Shown: positions 26,549 through 34,965 of the stretch, in pieces
Layout of the letters: each line of letters starts with the position of its first letter
Numbering within the stretch: position 1 is the stretch's first letter
The notes under the pieces: generated by a model
Databases searched by the model: none
Told to the model about the DNA's origin: nothing
What the model saw: only the letters and a program-made list of their open reading frames with translations
Position numbers and translations under genes: made by a program
From: CAVPDE01 sp964580575
GTDB lineage: Bacteria; Desulfobacterota; DSM-4660; Desulfatiglandales; HGW-15
Reading direction: 5' to 3'
Length of the DNA stretch: 52,806 bases
NCBI GenBank assembly: GCA_964580575.1
Contig: CAZOLJ010000025.1
Coordinates: 1-52,806, forward strand

Positions 26549-27523
26549 TTATCGACTTGTCCACAGTTCAGGGATTGCTTCAAGCTCAGGCATTGCATGA
26601 AGTTTCTCGATGGTCCTCGTAAGATCCTTTCCCTCCTTAAACCGGATTTCAAGATGATAGTTCGGGTCTTCAAGGGAGGGATCGTAATGAATCGAAGTTT
26701 CGGGAGGCATTGAGATCGCACAAACCGCACTCTCAACCGCTCTCTGCGCCTGCGACCACCGCGGGAATCGCCTCACCCTCAGAACTTCGAGCACGGCCTT
26801 GGCTTTCTGAGGATTGTTCAACCGCGGGTTTCCCACTATACCAAGAAGGTCTTGTTGAGAGAGCAAGTTTGCCATTGTGATAGCATCCCTTATGCTTATA
26901 TCTTTTGAATAATCAATAAATTTTATCTGCTGATTAAAGTTTAGCTGCAATTGCTCGATCCATTGAAACAACGCCTTCCTATCCTCTTTTTCCACTTCAA
27001 CTAGCACTTTAACTGCATTGATGGAAATCTTTTCCATGGCCATGGCCATTTGAGTGTTCTCTTCAAGATCCAAAAGCTTAAGGTAGAACTTCAGGGTCCC
27101 TTCATGGGACGGAAGAGAGAGGAGCGGCATAAAAGAGACCAGGATCTCTTCCCTTGTTACCTTTTCTTGAAGCTTATTAAGAATGATGGCCTTCTCCATG
27201 TCGTTGAACTTCCGGGTAGCGAGGTTTTCGTAAAAGGCGGCGAGGAACCGTTCCAGCGGCGAAGACAAGACAGCAGTCGCGTCTTCACAGAACACTTCAC
27301 GCTCTCCCAGCGACTTCAAGGCCAGAATCCTCCGGTACCCCGAAATAATGTCAAAGGACCCTTCCTGATTTCTGGCGACCACAGGAGGGTTGATCAGCCC
27401 TACCCTCCTGATGGATTCACGAAGGGCCTCAAGATCGAAACCGTAGCTCATGATGTAGGGGCCCGGTTCTTCGGACACCTTCTCGATGTCCAGACGCACT
27501 CTTACCTCTCTCCTGAATTGCAT
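26549..27523 (-). CDS. ParB-like nuclease-domain protein
   Basis: A 324-residue protein with an N-terminal ParB-type domain: LEALRESIRRVGLINPPVVA followed by DIISGYRRILALKSLG, the usual ExxGYRR-like nucleotide-binding box in the form SGYRR. The middle (residues 100-200) is helical with a possible HTH region. The rest resembles no chromosome-partitioning ParB and has no ParA neighbour, so a role as a stand-alone DNA-binding regulator is more likely. The ATG at 27523 follows GGAGG; an ATG ten codons earlier is possible. It overlaps almost directly with the SPL-like gene downstream. Confidence 0.82.
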   Translation of the reverse strand: MQFRREVRVRLDIEKVSEEPGPYIMSYGFDLEALRESIRRVGLINPPVVARNQEGSFDIISGYRRILALKSLGEREVFCEDATAVLSSPLERFLAAFYENLATRKFNDMEKAIILNKLQEKVTREEILVSFMPLLSLPSHEGTLKFYLKLLDLEENTQMAMAMEKISINAVKVLVEVEKEDRKALFQWIEQLQLNFNQQIKFIDYSKDISIRDAITMANLLSQQDLLGIVGNPRLNNPQKAKAVLEVLRVRRFPRWSQAQRAVESAVCAISMPPETSIHYDPSLEDPNYHLEIRFKEGKDLTRTIEKLHAMPELEAIPELWTSR

Positions 27524-27845
27524 TAGTGCCGTCCTCCTTATCCTCCTGGTCATGAGACCCTTGCTGCTGAAAAGACTTTAGCCTTGCTATTCTGTGTTGT
27601 ATCTTCTCTATATCAACATCAGCACCGATTTGCCGAGGCTTTTGTTGGGACATTTTGCTCCGGATGTGTTTATTTCTTGACACCCGCCTTTGCGCTGTGG
27701 CATTCTCCTTCATCCAAAATTGGTTGTAAATCGACTACGTTAAGTCGAAACACCCGCCTCAAGGTTATCTCAGCCTTTACAGAACTAAAATTCCGGGCTC
27801 TTCCCTGAGGGGACAGTTCGTGCACACGAGGAGACTCTTTGATCC
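27524..27845. other. Intergenic region between divergent ParB-like and hdrA genes
   Basis: This 322-base divergent gap should carry promoters for both directions. A perfect palindrome TCGACT-acgtta-AGTCGA lies at 27731-27748 and could be an operator; it is far too short to be a terminator. TTGACA occurs at about 27679 without a convincing -10 box. A GAGGAG ribosome site stands before the hdrA ATG. A minus-strand open frame with ATG at 27653 runs into the ParB-like gene but shows no recognisable product. Confidence 0.45.
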
Positions 27846-30800
27846 ATGAGTAAAAACACTCCAGTAGGATCGGTGATGGTGGTGGGTGCCGGTATTGCCG
27901 GCATCCAGGCTTCTCTGGACCTTGCAGATTCAGGTTACCTTGTCTATCTCGTCGAAAAGGACTCAGCCATCGGCGGAGTCATGGCGCAGTTGGACAAGAC
28001 CTTTCCCACCAACGATTGTTCCATGTGCATCATTTCTCCGAAACTGGTGGAGTGCGGGAGACACCTTAACATCGACCTCTTGCCTCTCACCGAGATTCTG
28101 GATGTCAGCGGCGAACCGGGGAATTTCAAGGTCAAGGTGCTGCAGAGGCCCCGCTACATCGACATGAGCAAGTGTACGGCCTGCGGCGAGTGCTCCAAGG
28201 CCTGCCCCATCGATGTGGCCAACCGCTTTGATGAAGAATTGCGCGATCGCAAGGCAGCTTACAAACTCTACCCTCAAGCCATGCCGAGCGCTTACGCGAT
28301 CGAAAAACGGGGCACGGCTCCCTGCAAAGCCACTTGCCCGGCCCATGTGAGCGTGCAAGGCTACATCGCGCTGATCAATCAGGGCAAATACCGCGAAGCC
28401 CTGGAGCTTTTCAAGGAGGCCCACCCCTTCCCCGCCATCTGCGGCCGTGTGTGCCACCACCCCTGCGAAGGCATTTGCACCCGGGGAGATCTTGATGAGC
28501 CCATTGCCATCGAGTACCTCCACCGTTTCCTCGCGGACTATGAGCTCTCAGGCGAAGCCCGATCCATCCCTAAAGTCAAGGAGAGGCGAGAGGAAAAGAT
28601 CGCGATCATCGGCGCCGGTCCTGCCGGCCTGACGGCCGCCTACACCCTGACCAAAGAAGGCTACCGGGTCACGGCCTTTGAAAAACTCCCGGTCACCGGA
28701 GGCATGATGGCCGTGGGTATTCCCGAATACCGGCTGCCCAGGAACATCATTGAGACCGAAGTTCAGATCATCCGAGACATGGGCGTCGAGATCAGGACCG
28801 GAGTCACTTTCGGACAAGACGTGACCCTCGACAGTCTCAAAAAAGACGGATACAAAGCCGTTTTTCTGGCCACAGGACTGCACGTGAGCCGCAAGCTGAA
28901 CGTGCCGGGAGAAGAAATGGCCGGGGTGCTCCGAGGCGTGGAGTTCCTCCGCGATGCGGCTCTTGGAAACCCCTTGCCTCTTCCCAAGAAAGTGATCGTC
29001 ATCGGCGGCGGCAACGTGGCCATTGACGTGGCTCTCACCGCGCTCCGAAAAGGCGCCGGGGACGTGACCCTGGTGTGTCTCGAAAAAAGAGAAGAGATGC
29101 CCGCGTGGAAATACGAAATCGACGAGGCCCTGGAAGAAGGCGTGAAGATCGTGAACAGCTGGGGCCCCAAGCGCTTTGTTGAGAAGGGAGGAAAGATCGC
29201 GGGCATTGAGTTCAAGCGCTGCACTTCGGTCTTTGATGAAAAGGGAGCGTTCAATCCCAGCTACGACGAAAAAGTGTTGACCGTGATGGAAACCGAGGGA
29301 GCGATCGTCGCCATCGGTCAAGCCGGAGACCTCTCTTTCGCTCAAAGCGAGAACGTGGCCGTCACCAAAAGAGGAGGTCTGGACGCTGACCCTGTCACGC
29401 TTCAGACCCCGCTGGGCTGGGTCTTTGCCGGAGGAGACGCCCTCTACGGTCCCAAGTCCGTGGTGGAAGCGGTCGCTTGCGGAAAGGATGCGGCAGAGAG
29501 CATCCATCGATACCTCAACGGCCGCGACCTGCGGGTCGACCGGACCCAGGACTGGTCCTACGAGAAACCCGACTTCACCGGGGTCACGAAAGACAAAAGA
29601 ATCGCCATGAGAAAGATTTCTCCCTCGGAGCGAAAGGGCAACTTCAAGGAAATCGCCCTGGGCTTCAACGAAGAGGAGGTTCGCAAAGAAGCGGAACGCT
29701 GTCTGAAGTGCGGGATCTGCTCGGAATGCTACCAGTGTGTCCCCGCCTGCCTGGCCGGTGCCGTGGATCACTCCATGAAACCCAGGGAACGGGTCCTGGA
29801 CGTGGGCGCCATCATTCTCGCCCCGGGGTTCACTCCCTTTGATCCAAACCGCTACGACACGTACAGTTATTCCATTCACCCCAACGTGGTCACGAGCCTG
29901 GAATTTGAGCGCATTCTTTCAGCCTCCGGGCCCTATGAAGGCCACCTGGTCCGGCCCTCGGATCACAAGGAACCTCAAAAAATCGCATGGCTCCAGTGCG
30001 TGGGGTCCAGGGACATCAACCGCTGCGACCACAGCTATTGCTCGGCCGTGTGCTGTATGTACGCCATCAAAGAGGCGGTCATTGCCAAGGAGCACAGCAA
30101 GGAGCCGCTGGATGCGGCCATTTTCTACATGGATATGCGGACCTACGGCAAGGAGTTCGAAAAGTATTACAACCGTGCCGAGGAAGAAAGGGGCGTTCGC
30201 TTTATCCGCTCCAGGGTTCATTCCATCGAGCCTGTCGAAAACGAGAACCTGAGGATACGGTTTGCCACCGAGTCCGGCGAGGTGAAAGAGGAAGACTTTG
30301 ACATGGTCGTGCTCTCCATCGGCCTGGCCCCTGTGCGGGGGGTCATCGAGCTTGCGGAGAAACTGGGCGTTGCGCTCAATGAGCACCAGTACGCCATGAC
30401 GAGCAGTTTCGCGCCCGTGACCACCTCTCGGGACGGGGTCTACGTTTGCGGCGTTTTCCAGGCCCCAAAGGACATTCCCCACTCCGTGATGGAGGCCTCT
30501 GCCTCGGCCGCCGCCGCCACCGAGGTCCTCGCTGCGTCCAGGGGGTCCTTGGCCCGGTCCAAGCAGCTCCCTCCGGAGCTCGATGTGTCCGGCCAGTTGC
30601 CGCGAATCGGCGTTTTCGTGTGCAATTGCGGCATCAACATCGGCGGCATCGCCGACGTGCCTGCGGTGAGGGAATATGCAGGGACCCTGCCCTACGTGGT
30701 CCACGTGGAAGACAACCTCTTCACCTGCTCTCAGGACACGCAGGACAAGATGAAACAGGTGATCAAGGACAAGGGGATCAACCGCGTGGTGGTCGCCTCC

Positions 30801-32282
30801 TGCTCTCCGAGAACCCATGAACCTCTTTTCCAGGAGACCATCCGCGATGCAGGGTTGAACAAGTACCTTTTCGAAATGGCCAACATTCGGGATCAGAACA
30901 CTTGGGTTCACATGAACGATCCCAGAAGGGCGACGGAGAAGGCCAAAGACCTTGTGCGCATGGCCGTGGCCAAGGCGGCCCTCGTGGAACCCCTCGACCA
31001 GGTGCGGCTCCAGGTCACCAAGAGCGCCCTGGTGATCGGGGGCGGCGTGGCGGGCATGGAGGCGGCGATCGGCGTGGCCGAACAAGGCTTCCAGGCTTTT
31101 CTCGTTGAAAAGACGGACACCCTCGGCGGTGTGGCGAGAAGACTCAGGAGCACGTGGCGGGGAGAAAAGATTTCGGAGTATGTGCAGGGGCTCGCGGAAA
31201 GAGTGAAGAACCATCCCGGGATCCAGCTCTTCATGGAAACCGAGGTGAAGGAGACCTCGGGGATCCTCGGAAATTTCACGAGTACCCTTGTGCCCCAGAA
31301 TGGGAAGGGGTCTCCTGTGAACGTGGATCACGGCACCACGATCATTGCCACGGGCGGCCAGGAATACCGGCCTTCGGAATATCTCTACGGCAAGCACCCC
31401 GGCGTGTTGACCCACCTGGATCTCGATGAAGCCGTGCTCCGGGGTGATGAGCGGGTGAAGAAAGCACAGACTGCGGTCTTTGTTCAATGCGTGGGCTCCC
31501 GGATTCCCGAGAGGCCCTATTGCAGCAAGATCTGTTGCACCCACAGTCTGGAGAGCGCTCTCAAACTCAAGGAACTGAACCCGGACATGAACGTTTTCAT
31601 TCTCTACCGGGATGTCCGATCTTACGGGTTCCGGGAAGATCTCTACCGGGAAGCGAGGAAGAAGGGAGTGCTTTTTGTGCGCTACGAGCTGGATCGATTG
31701 CCCGAGTTGAGCTCCAGCGGTGAAGGCTCGCTCTTGCTCAAGGTCATCGACCACGTTCTCGGAAGACCCATTCAGCTCGCACCCGATCTCGTGATCCTGG
31801 CCACGGCGATTCTGCCGACGGAGAACAAGAAACTCTTCGAACTGTTCAAGGTCCCCGTGAACAAGGAAGGGTTCCTGATCGAAGCGCACGCCAAACTGAG
31901 GCCTGTGGACTTTGCTTCCGAAGGGGTTTTCATGGCCGGCCTTGCCCACTATCCCAAACCTATCGACGAGAGCATCACCCAGGCCAAGGCCGCTGTGGCA
32001 AGAGCCATGACCATCCTGTCCAAGGAAGGGATCTTTGTGGGGGGCGTAGTCGCTTCTGTGAACCCGGATAAATGCGCGGCTTGCCTCACCTGCGTGAGGA
32101 CTTGCCCCTATGGCGCTCCCAGCATCGGTGAAGAAGGCTACGCGATCATTGATCCTGCAGCCTGTCGTGGGTGCGGCGCCTGCGTGGCCGAGTGCCCGGG
32201 CAAAGCGATCGCCCTGAAGCATTTCACGGATGAACAGCTCCTTGCTAAAACCGACGCCTTGTTTCAGGCGCAGGGGGCATAA
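27846..32282 (+). CDS. hdrA: HdrA-type multi-flavin protein, copy 1 (Cys form), with GltD-like insert
   Basis: A 1,478-residue cytosolic flavo-Fe-S protein. Order of parts: HdrA FAD fold (GAGIAGIQASLDLADSG near residue 12; NDCSMCIISPK with Cys61), cluster site CTACGECSKACP (110), GltD-like module with CKATCP (about 160), Rossmann IIGAGPAGLTAAY (254) and VIGGGNVAIDVA (384), return to HdrA with CLKCGICSECYQCVPAC (619), second HdrA unit VFVCNCGINIGG (923) and VIGGGVAGMEAA (1061), and a ferredoxin end with CAACLTCVRTCP and CRGCGACVAECP (about 1408-1450). The GltD-like part should bind FAD and NAD(P)H. It is the first gene of hdrA-mvhD-metV-metF, a set known from the Moorella methylene-THF reductase complex. 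Bifurcation is inferred, not shown. It is aligned with copy 2 throughout. Confidence 0.93.
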   Translation: MSKNTPVGSVMVVGAGIAGIQASLDLADSGYLVYLVEKDSAIGGVMAQLDKTFPTNDCSMCIISPKLVECGRHLNIDLLPLTEILDVSGEPGNFKVKVLQRPRYIDMSKCTACGECSKACPIDVANRFDEELRDRKAAYKLYPQAMPSAYAIEKRGTAPCKATCPAHVSVQGYIALINQGKYREALELFKEAHPFPAICGRVCHHPCEGICTRGDLDEPIAIEYLHRFLADYELSGEARSIPKVKERREEKIAIIGAGPAGLTAAYTLTKEGYRVTAFEKLPVTGGMMAVGIPEYRLPRNIIETEVQIIRDMGVEIRTGVTFGQDVTLDSLKKDGYKAVFLATGLHVSRKLNVPGEEMAGVLRGVEFLRDAALGNPLPLPKKVIVIGGGNVAIDVALTALRKGAGDVTLVCLEKREEMPAWKYEIDEALEEGVKIVNSWGPKRFVEKGGKIAGIEFKRCTSVFDEKGAFNPSYDEKVLTVMETEGAIVAIGQAGDLSFAQSENVAVTKRGGLDADPVTLQTPLGWVFAGGDALYGPKSVVEAVACGKDAAESIHRYLNGRDLRVDRTQDWSYEKPDFTGVTKDKRIAMRKISPSERKGNFKEIALGFNEEEVRKEAERCLKCGICSECYQCVPACLAGAVDHSMKPRERVLDVGAIILAPGFTPFDPNRYDTYSYSIHPNVVTSLEFERILSASGPYEGHLVRPSDHKEPQKIAWLQCVGSRDINRCDHSYCSAVCCMYAIKEAVIAKEHSKEPLDAAIFYMDMRTYGKEFEKYYNRAEEERGVRFIRSRVHSIEPVENENLRIRFATESGEVKEEDFDMVVLSIGLAPVRGVIELAEKLGVALNEHQYAMTSSFAPVTTSRDGVYVCGVFQAPKDIPHSVMEASASAAAATEVLAASRGSLARSKQLPPELDVSGQLPRIGVFVCNCGINIGGIADVPAVREYAGTLPYVVHVEDNLFTCSQDTQDKMKQVIKDKGINRVVVASCSPRTHEPLFQETIRDAGLNKYLFEMANIRDQNTWVHMNDPRRATEKAKDLVRMAVAKAALVEPLDQVRLQVTKSALVIGGGVAGMEAAIGVAEQGFQAFLVEKTDTLGGVARRLRSTWRGEKISEYVQGLAERVKNHPGIQLFMETEVKETSGILGNFTSTLVPQNGKGSPVNVDHGTTIIATGGQEYRPSEYLYGKHPGVLTHLDLDEAVLRGDERVKKAQTAVFVQCVGSRIPERPYCSKICCTHSLESALKLKELNPDMNVFILYRDVRSYGFREDLYREARKKGVLFVRYELDRLPELSSSGEGSLLLKVIDHVLGRPIQLAPDLVILATAILPTENKKLFELFKVPVNKEGFLIEAHAKLRPVDFASEGVFMAGLAHYPKPIDESITQAKAAVARAMTILSKEGIFVGGVVASVNPDKCAACLTCVRTCPYGAPSIGEEGYAIIDPAACRGCGACVAECPGKAIALKHFTDEQLLAKTDALFQAQGA

Positions 32283-32285
32283 AGA

Positions 32286-32420
32286 AGGGACAAGGTGAAA
32301 GGTGAAAGGCGCAAGGCAAATGAAGATGATACAAGGTTTAAGGGACAAGATGCAAGGTTCACACCAGGTCCCAAATCAAGGGGTTCCCGTGTACCGTGAA
32401 CCTTGTCCCTTGAACCTGCT
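32286..32420. repeat. Degenerate 7-base-unit hairpin inside the hdrA-mvhD gap
   Basis: The 196-base gap between hdrA copy 1 and mvhD contains left-arm units like AAGGTGA, AAGGCGC, ACAAGGT and GCAAGGT, and right-arm units like CCGTGTA, CCGTGAA and CCTTGTC. It can fold into a long imperfect hairpin. Copy 2 of the operon has no such gap; there the two genes overlap. Confidence 0.7.
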
Positions 32421-32478
32421 TGATTAGAAACTGAAGCAGATCAGCGAGACAAATCTTAGAACGGAAGTGAGGTTACCT

Positions 32479-32901
32479 ATGAGCGAGTTCGAACCCCAGG
32501 TTCTTGCCTATTGCTGCCAGTACTGAGCGTATTCCGCTGCGGACCTGGCAGGTTCCATGAGACTCTCCTATCCGAGCAATGTCAAGGTGATCCAGGTGCC
32601 TTGCACCGGGCGGGTCGACATCATTCACCTTCTGAAGGCTGTTGAAGACGGCGCGGATGCCGTGTATGTAGCCGGCTGTATGGAGGGGGAATGTCATTTC
32701 CTCGTGGGAAATCTTAAGGCCAAGAAACGGGTGCAGTACGTGAAAAAGGTTCTCCAGGAACTCGGGATTGAACCGGAGCGGGTGGAGATGTTCAATCTGT
32801 CTGCAGGCGAAGGTCCCCGGTTCGCTGAAATCGCGCGGGAGATGGTTGAGCGCGCGAAGACGCTGGGCCCCAGCCCTGTGAAAATGAAGAAAGCTGCGTG
32901 A
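32479..32901 (+). CDS. mvhD: MvhD-type electron-transfer subunit, copy 1 (selenoprotein, in-frame TGA)
   Basis: Read through one TGA (32524-32526), this is a 140-residue MvhD/FrhD-like [2Fe-2S] protein that passes electrons to HdrA. The opening reads MSEFEPQVLAYCCQYU, then AYSAADLAGSMR, with Sec at residue 16 where other family members have Cys. The rest (VPCTGRVDIIHLLKAVEDG, VAGCMEGECHF) is normal and open to the stop at 32901. AGGTTACCT precedes the ATG. Copy 2 at 45427 has a TGA at the same residue, so a sequencing error or pseudogene is unlikely. The metV gene starts 11 bases later. Sec in this subunit is known in methanogens (VhuD). Confidence 0.9.
32541..32556 (+). promoter_or_regulatory. 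SECIS-like hairpin candidate of mvhD copy 1
   Basis: Starting 14 bases after the UGA, GGACCT pairs with AGGTTCC (one bulged T) around a GGC loop. The tetranucleotide AGGT begins 23 bases past the UGA; the loop of the E. coli fdhF element also carries AGGU. The same bases lie at the same distance in mvhD copy 2 (45489-45504). Protein conservation (DLAG) could also explain the identity. Confidence 0.45.
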
Positions 32902-32912
32902 CGAGGTGAGGC

Positions 32913-33581
32913 ATGATTATAGCTGACCGAAAACCCGTTGGTGAATTGATCGAGATGGTGAAGGAGTGCAACCGGATTCTCATCCTGGGGTGCAAGGGTT
33001 GTGTGACGGTGTGCAATGTGGGAGGGACCAAAGAGGTCGGCGTGCTGGCCTCGATCCTGAAGATCGCCCGCAAGAAAGAGGGGCGACCGCTTCAAGCGGA
33101 CGAAAAAACGATTGAGAGGCAGTGCGACCCTGAATACATCGCCCAGGTCAAGGACCTGGTCGGCCAGTACGATGCCGTGATTTCCATGGCCTGCGGGGTG
33201 GGACCTCAATTTCTTAGCGAAGCCTACCCGGATCAACGATTTTTCCCTGCAGTGAACACCACCTCCTTCGGCGGCGCGCTCCAGCACGGAATTTGGTCGG
33301 AACGTTGCGCCGGGTGCGGCACCTGCTTGATCCATCACTTTGACGGCATGTGCCCCATTGCCCGGTGTTCTAAGAGCCTGCTTCACGGCCCCTGCGGCGG
33401 TTCTGCAAGAGGGAAGTGCGAGATTTCCAAAGAGGTAGATTGCATCTGGGACATGATCGTCAGGAAAAAGATGGAAAAAGGCCGTCTGGAGGACCTGACG
33501 AAAATGAAACCGAACAAGGACTGGCGCACGGCTCGCGACGGAGGGCCTCGAAAGAGCGTGAGGGAGGAACTGGTACAATGA
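32913..33581 (+). CDS. metV: MetV-like Fe-S partner of methylene-THF reductase, copy 1
   Basis: A 222-residue protein of the MetV type, the zinc/Fe-S-containing partner of MetF in acetogens. The N-terminal half holds GCKGCVTVCNVGG near residue 29 and the Rossmann-like ACGVGPQFL. The C-terminal cysteine domain reads CAGCGTCLIHHFDGMCPIARC, here split in two stretches, then GPCGGS and GKCEI. These features place a cluster between MvhD/HdrA and MetF. GAGGTGAGGC precedes the ATG. Its stop overlaps the metF ATG (ATGA at 33578-33581), so the products are probably made in fixed ratio. Confidence 0.9.
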   Translation: MIIADRKPVGELIEMVKECNRILILGCKGCVTVCNVGGTKEVGVLASILKIARKKEGRPLQADEKTIERQCDPEYIAQVKDLVGQYDAVISMACGVGPQFLSEAYPDQRFFPAVNTTSFGGALQHGIWSERCAGCGTCLIHHFDGMCPIARCSKSLLHGPCGGSARGKCEISKEVDCIWDMIVRKKMEKGRLEDLTKMKPNKDWRTARDGGPRKSVREELVQ

Positions 33582-34510
33582 GCGATCTCAAATCCGGGAG
33601 CTGTCTTGAGAAGGTTTTGAAGGCCGGGCACTTTGCATTGACGGGCGAGTGCGGTCCTCCCAAAGGGGCCAACGTGGAGCATCTCAAGGAAAAATTCACC
33701 CACCTCAAAGGTGTGGTGGATGCCGTCAATGTCACGGACAACCAGACCGCTGTGGTGCGCATGTCCAGCTGGGCCGCTTCGGCCGTCATGATTCAGAACG
33801 GGGTGGAGCCCAACTTTCAGATGGTCTGCCGGGACAGAAACCGGCTGGCCATGCAGAGCGACATTCTCGGCGCCTATGCCATGGGGGTCAGAAACATGCT
33901 CTGCCTCTCCGGGGATCATCAGACCTTCGGCAATCATCCGCAGGCAAAGAACGTCTACGACATCGATTCCATGCAGCTCATTTCGCTCGTGAAAAAAATG
34001 CGGGACGAGGGGAAGTTCTTGAATGATGAAGACATCGACGTTCCTCCCAAAATGTTCATCGGCGCCGCAGCCAATCCCTTTGCCGATCCCTTTGAATTTC
34101 GGGTCTATCGCCTGGCCATGAAGATCGCTGCCGGCGCAGACTTCATCCAGACCCAGTGCATCTACAACATGGACAAGTTCAGAGCCTTCATGAAAATGGC
34201 GGTGGATATGGGGCTCCACGAAAAAGCTTACATCCTCGCGGGAATCACCCCAATGAAAAGCGTCGGTATGGCGCAGTACATGGCCAAGTCCGTCCCAGGG
34301 ATGGACGTGCCTGAACCGCTCATCAAGCGGCTGCGCGGCGCAGGAAAAGGAAAGGTGGCCGAGGAAGGCATCCAGTTCGCCATCGAGCAGATTCAGGAAT
34401 TCAAAGAGATGAAAGGCATCGCCGGCATACACCTGATGGCGATCGAGTGGGAGCACAAGGTCCCTGAAATCGCTGAACGAGCGGGCCTTCTCCCAAGACC
34501 CAAAGTCTAA
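33578..34510 (+). CDS. metF: Methylenetetrahydrofolate reductase, copy 1
   Basis: A 310-residue TIM-barrel flavoprotein that interconverts 5,10-methylene-THF and 5-methyl-THF in the methyl branch of the Wood-Ljungdahl pathway, in either direction. TGECGPPKGANVEHLK is the family opening with the catalytic Glu, NVTDNQTAVVRMSS the substrate segment, CLSGDHQTFGNHPQAK the FAD region, and FIQTQCIYN and GITPMKSVGMA the later strands. AGGGAGGAAC precedes the ATG, which overlaps the metV stop. Electrons should reach it by way of MetV rather than directly from NADH, as inferred from the operon. A hairpin repeat follows at once. Confidence 0.94.
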   Translation: MSDLKSGSCLEKVLKAGHFALTGECGPPKGANVEHLKEKFTHLKGVVDAVNVTDNQTAVVRMSSWAASAVMIQNGVEPNFQMVCRDRNRLAMQSDILGAYAMGVRNMLCLSGDHQTFGNHPQAKNVYDIDSMQLISLVKKMRDEGKFLNDEDIDVPPKMFIGAAANPFADPFEFRVYRLAMKIAAGADFIQTQCIYNMDKFRAFMKMAVDMGLHEKAYILAGITPMKSVGMAQYMAKSVPGMDVPEPLIKRLRGAGKGKVAEEGIQFAIEQIQEFKEMKGIAGIHLMAIEWEHKVPEIAERAGLLPRPKV

Positions 34511-34618
34511 GGAAGGGACAAAGTGACAAAGGAACAAAGAGGCAAAGGGTAAAGACAAGAAAAGAAGTCTTCTCCTTTGTCCCTCTGTGCCTGTGTGCCT
34601 CTGTCCCTTTGTCCCTCA
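34511..34618. repeat. Hairpin of 8-base tandem units after metF copy 1
   Basis: Left-arm units AAGTGACA, AAGGAACA and AAGAGGCA are complementary to right-arm units such as CTTTGTCC, CTCTGTGC and CTGTGTGC. The loop portion (about 34547-34572) shares a 26-base identical stretch with the element after metF copy 2 (47474-47570). It may act as an operon-end structure, but it lacks a T-run and is not a classical terminator. Confidence 0.85.
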
Positions 34619-34695
34619 GGCACTCGGCTTCGCATGACAGCGGATGATTTTCCTACCTTTCTAATATCGTTTATTGCAAAGAGCGCGAAGATCTC

Positions 34696-34959
34696 ATGGT
34701 TCTGATCCTTGGAAACGGACAGTCCTTTGACACGGAAACAGACCTGACCGCTCAGGAGCGGCACGTCCTTCAGAAGCTTTTTCTGTGGAAATCCATGGCT
34801 TCGAGTGTGGAGGAATTCCGGAAAAAGAAAGAAGAAGCCTTGCACAAGGGATGGAATGGTTCGGGTCCGATCCGGGAAAGCGATGCCATGAGAGCGATTA
34901 TCAGGGATCTCGAAGAAAAGGTGACCTTCAGGCTCCGTGAGGAGAAAGGATCGGGTTGA
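34696..34959 (+). CDS. Hypothetical protein, 87 residues
   Basis: A small, acidic-to-neutral helical protein with no signal peptide or membrane segment. It opens MVLILGNGQSFDTETDLTAQ and has charged helices such as VEEFRKKKEEALHKG. No family is recognised. It lies 6 bases upstream of the Rossmann-kinase gene with its stop just before that gene's GTG, which supports it as a real gene and a likely partner in the same transcript. The ribosome site is weak. It could be missed by automatic calling and remains uncertain. Confidence 0.55.
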   Translation: MVLILGNGQSFDTETDLTAQERHVLQKLFLWKSMASSVEEFRKKKEEALHKGWNGSGPIRESDAMRAIIRDLEEKVTFRLREEKGSG

Positions 34960-34965
34960 ACCGGG

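Noticed and set aside
27429..27653. Small minus-strand frame overlapping the start of the ParB-like gene
   Set aside because: It has no recognisable family, overlaps the better-supported ParB frame by about 95 bases and contains low-complexity sequence. A short leader peptide cannot be excluded, but the evidence is too weak to list it.
27679..27702. TTGACA upstream of hdrA copy 1 as a promoter
   Set aside because: No acceptable -10 box lies at 16-18 bases; only the palindrome at 27731-27748 stands out in this gap.
29919..32348. An 809-codon minus-strand open frame inside hdrA copy 1
   Set aside because: It is antisense to HdrA with cluster and flavin motifs. Its translation is His/Gly/Arg-rich without a recognisable fold, and there is no ribosome site.
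34511..34618. Hairpin after metF copy 1 as a classical terminator
   Set aside because: The arms are long and imperfect and no run of T follows, unlike the true terminators at 24174 and 51068.
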